A stretch of DNA of 64,000 nt from Paenibacillus pini JCM 16418 (lineage in GTDB: Bacteria; Bacillota; Bacilli; Paenibacillales; Paenibacillaceae), in assembly GCF_000576305.1 (NCBI RefSeq), contig NZ_BAVZ01000009.1, positions 1 to 64,000 on the forward strand, given 5' to 3'. The translations under genes were made by a program, and so were the position numbers. The notes beneath the pieces are model-generated. The model saw only the letters and a program-made list of their open reading frames with translations, searched no databases and had not been told where the DNA came from. This document shows, one piece after another, positions 61,742-64,000 of this stretch (its first letter is position 1; each line of letters starts with the position of its first letter).

Positions 61742-63376
61742 TTGAGCAAATACAAAGCGTTTATTGTTGATGATGAACCGCTGGCACGAATGGCTCTGCG
61801 CGAGTATATATCTCTGACCTCAAGCGAAATCGAAATTATTGGAGAGGCAGGAGATGGGGAGGAGGCTTTAAAGCTGCTGAAAGAACGGCAGGATGTGGAT
61901 ATTGTATTGGCTGATATCCAGATGCCACGCATGAATGGTGTGCAATTGCTCCATGCCATAGGGGGGGCGACATGGTCCAAACAGCCTTTGACCATTATGT
62001 TAAGTGCCTACGGAGACTATGAATATGTAAGGGAATCCTTTGTACTTGGTGCCTTTGATTACATGTTGAAGGCAAATCTAGATGAATCGTATATCGCTCC
62101 TGTTCTGCAAAAAACGATGGATGAGTTAGACAAACGCCAGAGTGATTCCTCCTCATCACAAGATGCTGATGAAGATGCGGATATTTGCTCTTTATTGCAT
62201 CGTTTGTCTACCGAAGATTCAACAGTGCTTCTACATGGTGGAGATGAGAGCATAGAGCAGGACTTGGTTCGTCTGCGGAAACGAATGGGGGAGAAGAATC
62301 AGGTGGCGGCTGTGATCCGGCTGTCAGATGCCGTTCAATTTGACCATATTCACCGTATGATCATTCAAACGGTTCAGTCGGTAGCAAACAAGGATAACCC
62401 AGAGGCGATATGTTATGTATCGCGCTCAGATGAGCGCCAGTATAATGTATTCTTCACTTTTCCAGGACAGAGGAGCAGTCTGGTAGTAAGAAGACTGAAT
62501 CACAGCATGCTGACAGATATCAAAATCAGACTAAAACAGTTTCTTAATCTCAATTTATCTATCGGGATTAGCGATACAGCAGACGGATTGCAGGAATGGA
62601 ATCGTTTGTTTAAACAGGCGGAGCGATTGTCCGTGCTCAGCTTTTATCAAGGATATGATCGGCTGTTTTATCCAGAATCCGAGACCAAGCCTAGCATTAC
62701 CGAAGAAAGTTGGAAGGGATACTGGCTTCCTGTGAAAACAGAGCTTCTTCAATCCCTGAAAGATGCAGATGCTTTGTTATGGAAACAGCTCTACCAGCGC
62801 TGCTGCGAATTGCTATCGAAGAGGTTCCCTTCTGTGCCTAGACATATAGGATCAGAGCTCAGTGATTTAATCTGGACTGCAAGCTCATTCGTTTACCAGA
62901 AGGGAATATCGATGGAGGAGATTAACGACTCCTTTCCACATCCTATGGAACAGGTCCGAAAGCTCGATACTTGGGAAGACACAGTGAAGTGGTGCGAAAA
63001 GTATTTGGAATTCCTACATGAAAAGCTACACCCGAAGACAGAACATGTTGGGAGTTGGCTCAGTCCGATTGTGGTCAAAGCAAAGTCGATACTGGATAAG
63101 CATTACTGCGAGGACATCCACTTGTCTGTCATCAGCCAGAGTGTTGGTGTTAGCGAAAGTTATTTAAGCAAGCAATTTTCCAAGGAGGTCGGAATTAATT
63201 TTATCCAGTACTTAACCAACCTTCGGATTGAAAAGGCCAAGAGGGCTCTAGAGAACGGGAAGAAAATATACGAGGTCTCTGAAATGGTCGGGTATGTGAA
63301 TCCAGAGCATTTCAGCAGAATTTTTAAAAAAATAACGGGTGTTAGCCCAAATGTATATCGTAGGGACAGTGAATAA
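61742..63376 (+). CDS. AraC-type two-component response regulator (YesN-like)
   Basis: A 544-residue regulator. Receiver domain about 1-120 with acidic pair DDEPLAR and phosphoacceptor Asp in LADIQMPRMNG (about 60). A middle domain (about 140-420) of unknown fold, and a C-terminal AraC DNA-binding domain (about 445-540; VISQSVGVSESYLSKQFSKEVGINFIQYL and VGYVNPEHFSRIFKKITGVSP). It starts at TTG 61742 after GGGGGAG. It probably controls adjacent sugar-related or surface genes downstream, which lie outside the window. Confidence 0.87.
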   Translation: MSKYKAFIVDDEPLARMALREYISLTSSEIEIIGEAGDGEEALKLLKERQDVDIVLADIQMPRMNGVQLLHAIGGATWSKQPLTIMLSAYGDYEYVRESFVLGAFDYMLKANLDESYIAPVLQKTMDELDKRQSDSSSSQDADEDADICSLLHRLSTEDSTVLLHGGDESIEQDLVRLRKRMGEKNQVAAVIRLSDAVQFDHIHRMIIQTVQSVANKDNPEAICYVSRSDERQYNVFFTFPGQRSSLVVRRLNHSMLTDIKIRLKQFLNLNLSIGISDTADGLQEWNRLFKQAERLSVLSFYQGYDRLFYPESETKPSITEESWKGYWLPVKTELLQSLKDADALLWKQLYQRCCELLSKRFPSVPRHIGSELSDLIWTASSFVYQKGISMEEINDSFPHPMEQVRKLDTWEDTVKWCEKYLEFLHEKLHPKTEHVGSWLSPIVVKAKSILDKHYCEDIHLSVISQSVGVSESYLSKQFSKEVGINFIQYLTNLRIEKAKRALENGKKIYEVSEMVGYVNPEHFSRIFKKITGVSPNVYRRDSE

Positions 63377-63584
63377 TTTAATTCAAAAATGATCATCTTC
63401 ACTTCAAAATAGATCATGGTTCCGGCCTTAAGAATTTATATGATAGGAGGTACAGACATACATGTTGCCACGACGGATTGTGATACTAAAGGAGGGATAA
63501 ATAACGGGATAGTTAATCGGCATTCTGACCATGAAATGATCCACAGAAGGACAACACTATGAAAAAGAGGGGAATGGTTCCTAA

Positions 63585-64000
63585 ATGCTGCGTAAATCGT
63601 TGATCATAGCACTATTCTGCACACTTTGTTCTTCTACTTGGCTCGCTTCAGCACATGCAGAGACTGCTTCAGATTTTAAAATGAAAGCGTCTTCAGAGGA
63701 GTCGTCCGACTCTACATTCACGATTACACTCAAAGGCAGCGGTATTAAAGACCTTTATGCATACGAATTAAAATTCAAGCTAGACCCGAGTGAGCTAGAG
63801 GTGGTCAAGGCAGAAACGAAGATCAAGGGGTACTCAGTTTCACCTATCTCAAAAAACGGCGAAATAACGATCGCTCATACCAAAATAGGTAATGTGGACG
63901 GGGAGAAGGGTGATCTAGATATCGCTACCATAACCTTCAAGGCTAAAAAAGCAGGCTCTTCCAAAATCGAATGGACGTCGATGAAGATGCTAGACAAGAA
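63585..64000 (+). CDS. Secreted cohesin-domain protein (truncated by window end)
   Basis: An open frame running off the end of the window (138 codons visible). Signal peptide MLRKSLIIALFCTLCSSTWLASAHA, then a cohesin-like domain (FTITLKGSGIKDLYAYELKF ... LEVVKAETKIKGYSVSP ... GEKGDLDIATITFKAKKAG). GAGGGG precedes ATG 63585. The visible part suggests a secreted protein with cohesin, probably with glycoside-binding or hydrolase modules further on. It follows the kinase-regulator set and may be its target. Two very short open frames at 63462 and 63559 precede it but I do not trust them. Confidence 0.75.
   Translation, partial: MLRKSLIIALFCTLCSSTWLASAHAETASDFKMKASSEESSDSTFTITLKGSGIKDLYAYELKFKLDPSELEVVKAETKIKGYSVSPISKNGEITIAHTKIGNVDGEKGDLDIATITFKAKKAGSSKIEWTSMKMLDK

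Noticed and set aside
63462..63605. Two tiny frames (12 and 14 codons) before the cohesin gene
   Set aside because: Possible leader peptides, but no conserved feature; one overlaps the cohesin start.

Overview
The window is a chromosomal segment of a spore-forming Gram-positive bacterium, most likely a Paenibacillus or close relative. The order spoIIIAA-AH, accB, accC, Asp23 genes, nusB, folD, xseA, xseB, ispA, dxs, tlyA, argR, recN, spoIVB, spo0A follows the Bacillus subtilis backbone. So does nudF, endoQ, spoIIM, fur, yqzK, xerD, dacF, spoIIAA-AB-sigF, spoVA, lysA. Genes found in Paenibacillus but not in that part of B. subtilis are inserted between these blocks. Ribosome binding sites are strong and close to AGGAGG, with many TTG and GTG starts. 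No tRNA, rRNA, CRISPR array, IS element or prophage was seen.

Layout. 1-6.4 kb: YqhQ/YqhR membrane proteins around a tandem hairpin array, then aroQ, an M24 peptidase, efp, lysC and yqhV. 6.4-12.2 kb: the complete spoIIIA operon behind a sigma-E-like promoter; it encodes the forespore feeding channel. 12.3-15.6 kb: accB-accC, then an Asp23/AmaP/DUF2273 module. 15.7-25.4 kb: housekeeping genes for folate, exonuclease VII, isoprenoids, arginine regulation and DNA repair; dxs is broken by an apparent one-base deletion. 25.5-27.8 kb: spoIVB and spo0A, the latter behind a sigma-H promoter with two 0A boxes. 28-31.9 kb: an ECF sigma/anti-sigma pair, a secreted protein, a ComEC-like lipoprotein hydrolase and a DUF3006 protein. 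31.9-34.4 kb: a CuA-like lipoprotein, thymidine kinase and small proteins, one of which seems to start at ATA. 34.5-40.3 kb: branched-chain 2-oxoacid dehydrogenase genes with lipB. 40.3-43.3 kb: Prli42, a peptidase, a TPR protein and MciZ. 43.3-55.3 kb: the nudF-to-lysA sporulation block. 55.5-64 kb: ppiB, ypdA, a Rap/Phr-like peptide-signalling cassette, and a kinase, binding protein and regulator followed by a truncated cohesin-domain protein.

Many genes work together in sporulation: Spo0A entry, sigma-F control by SpoIIAB/SpoIIAA, SpoIIM engulfment, SpoIIIA channel, SpoIVB signalling, SpoVA proteins, and MciZ inhibition of the Z ring. The most unusual signals are: the free-standing TPR receptor with an overlapping secreted pro-peptide (57.3-58.3 kb); a XerD whose catalytic Arg and Lys are replaced; the four-copy 45-bp hairpin array; and four apparent single-base frameshifts (dxs, the MBL lipoprotein, the TPR protein and the Rap-like receptor). 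The frameshifts raise the question of assembly errors versus real mutations.
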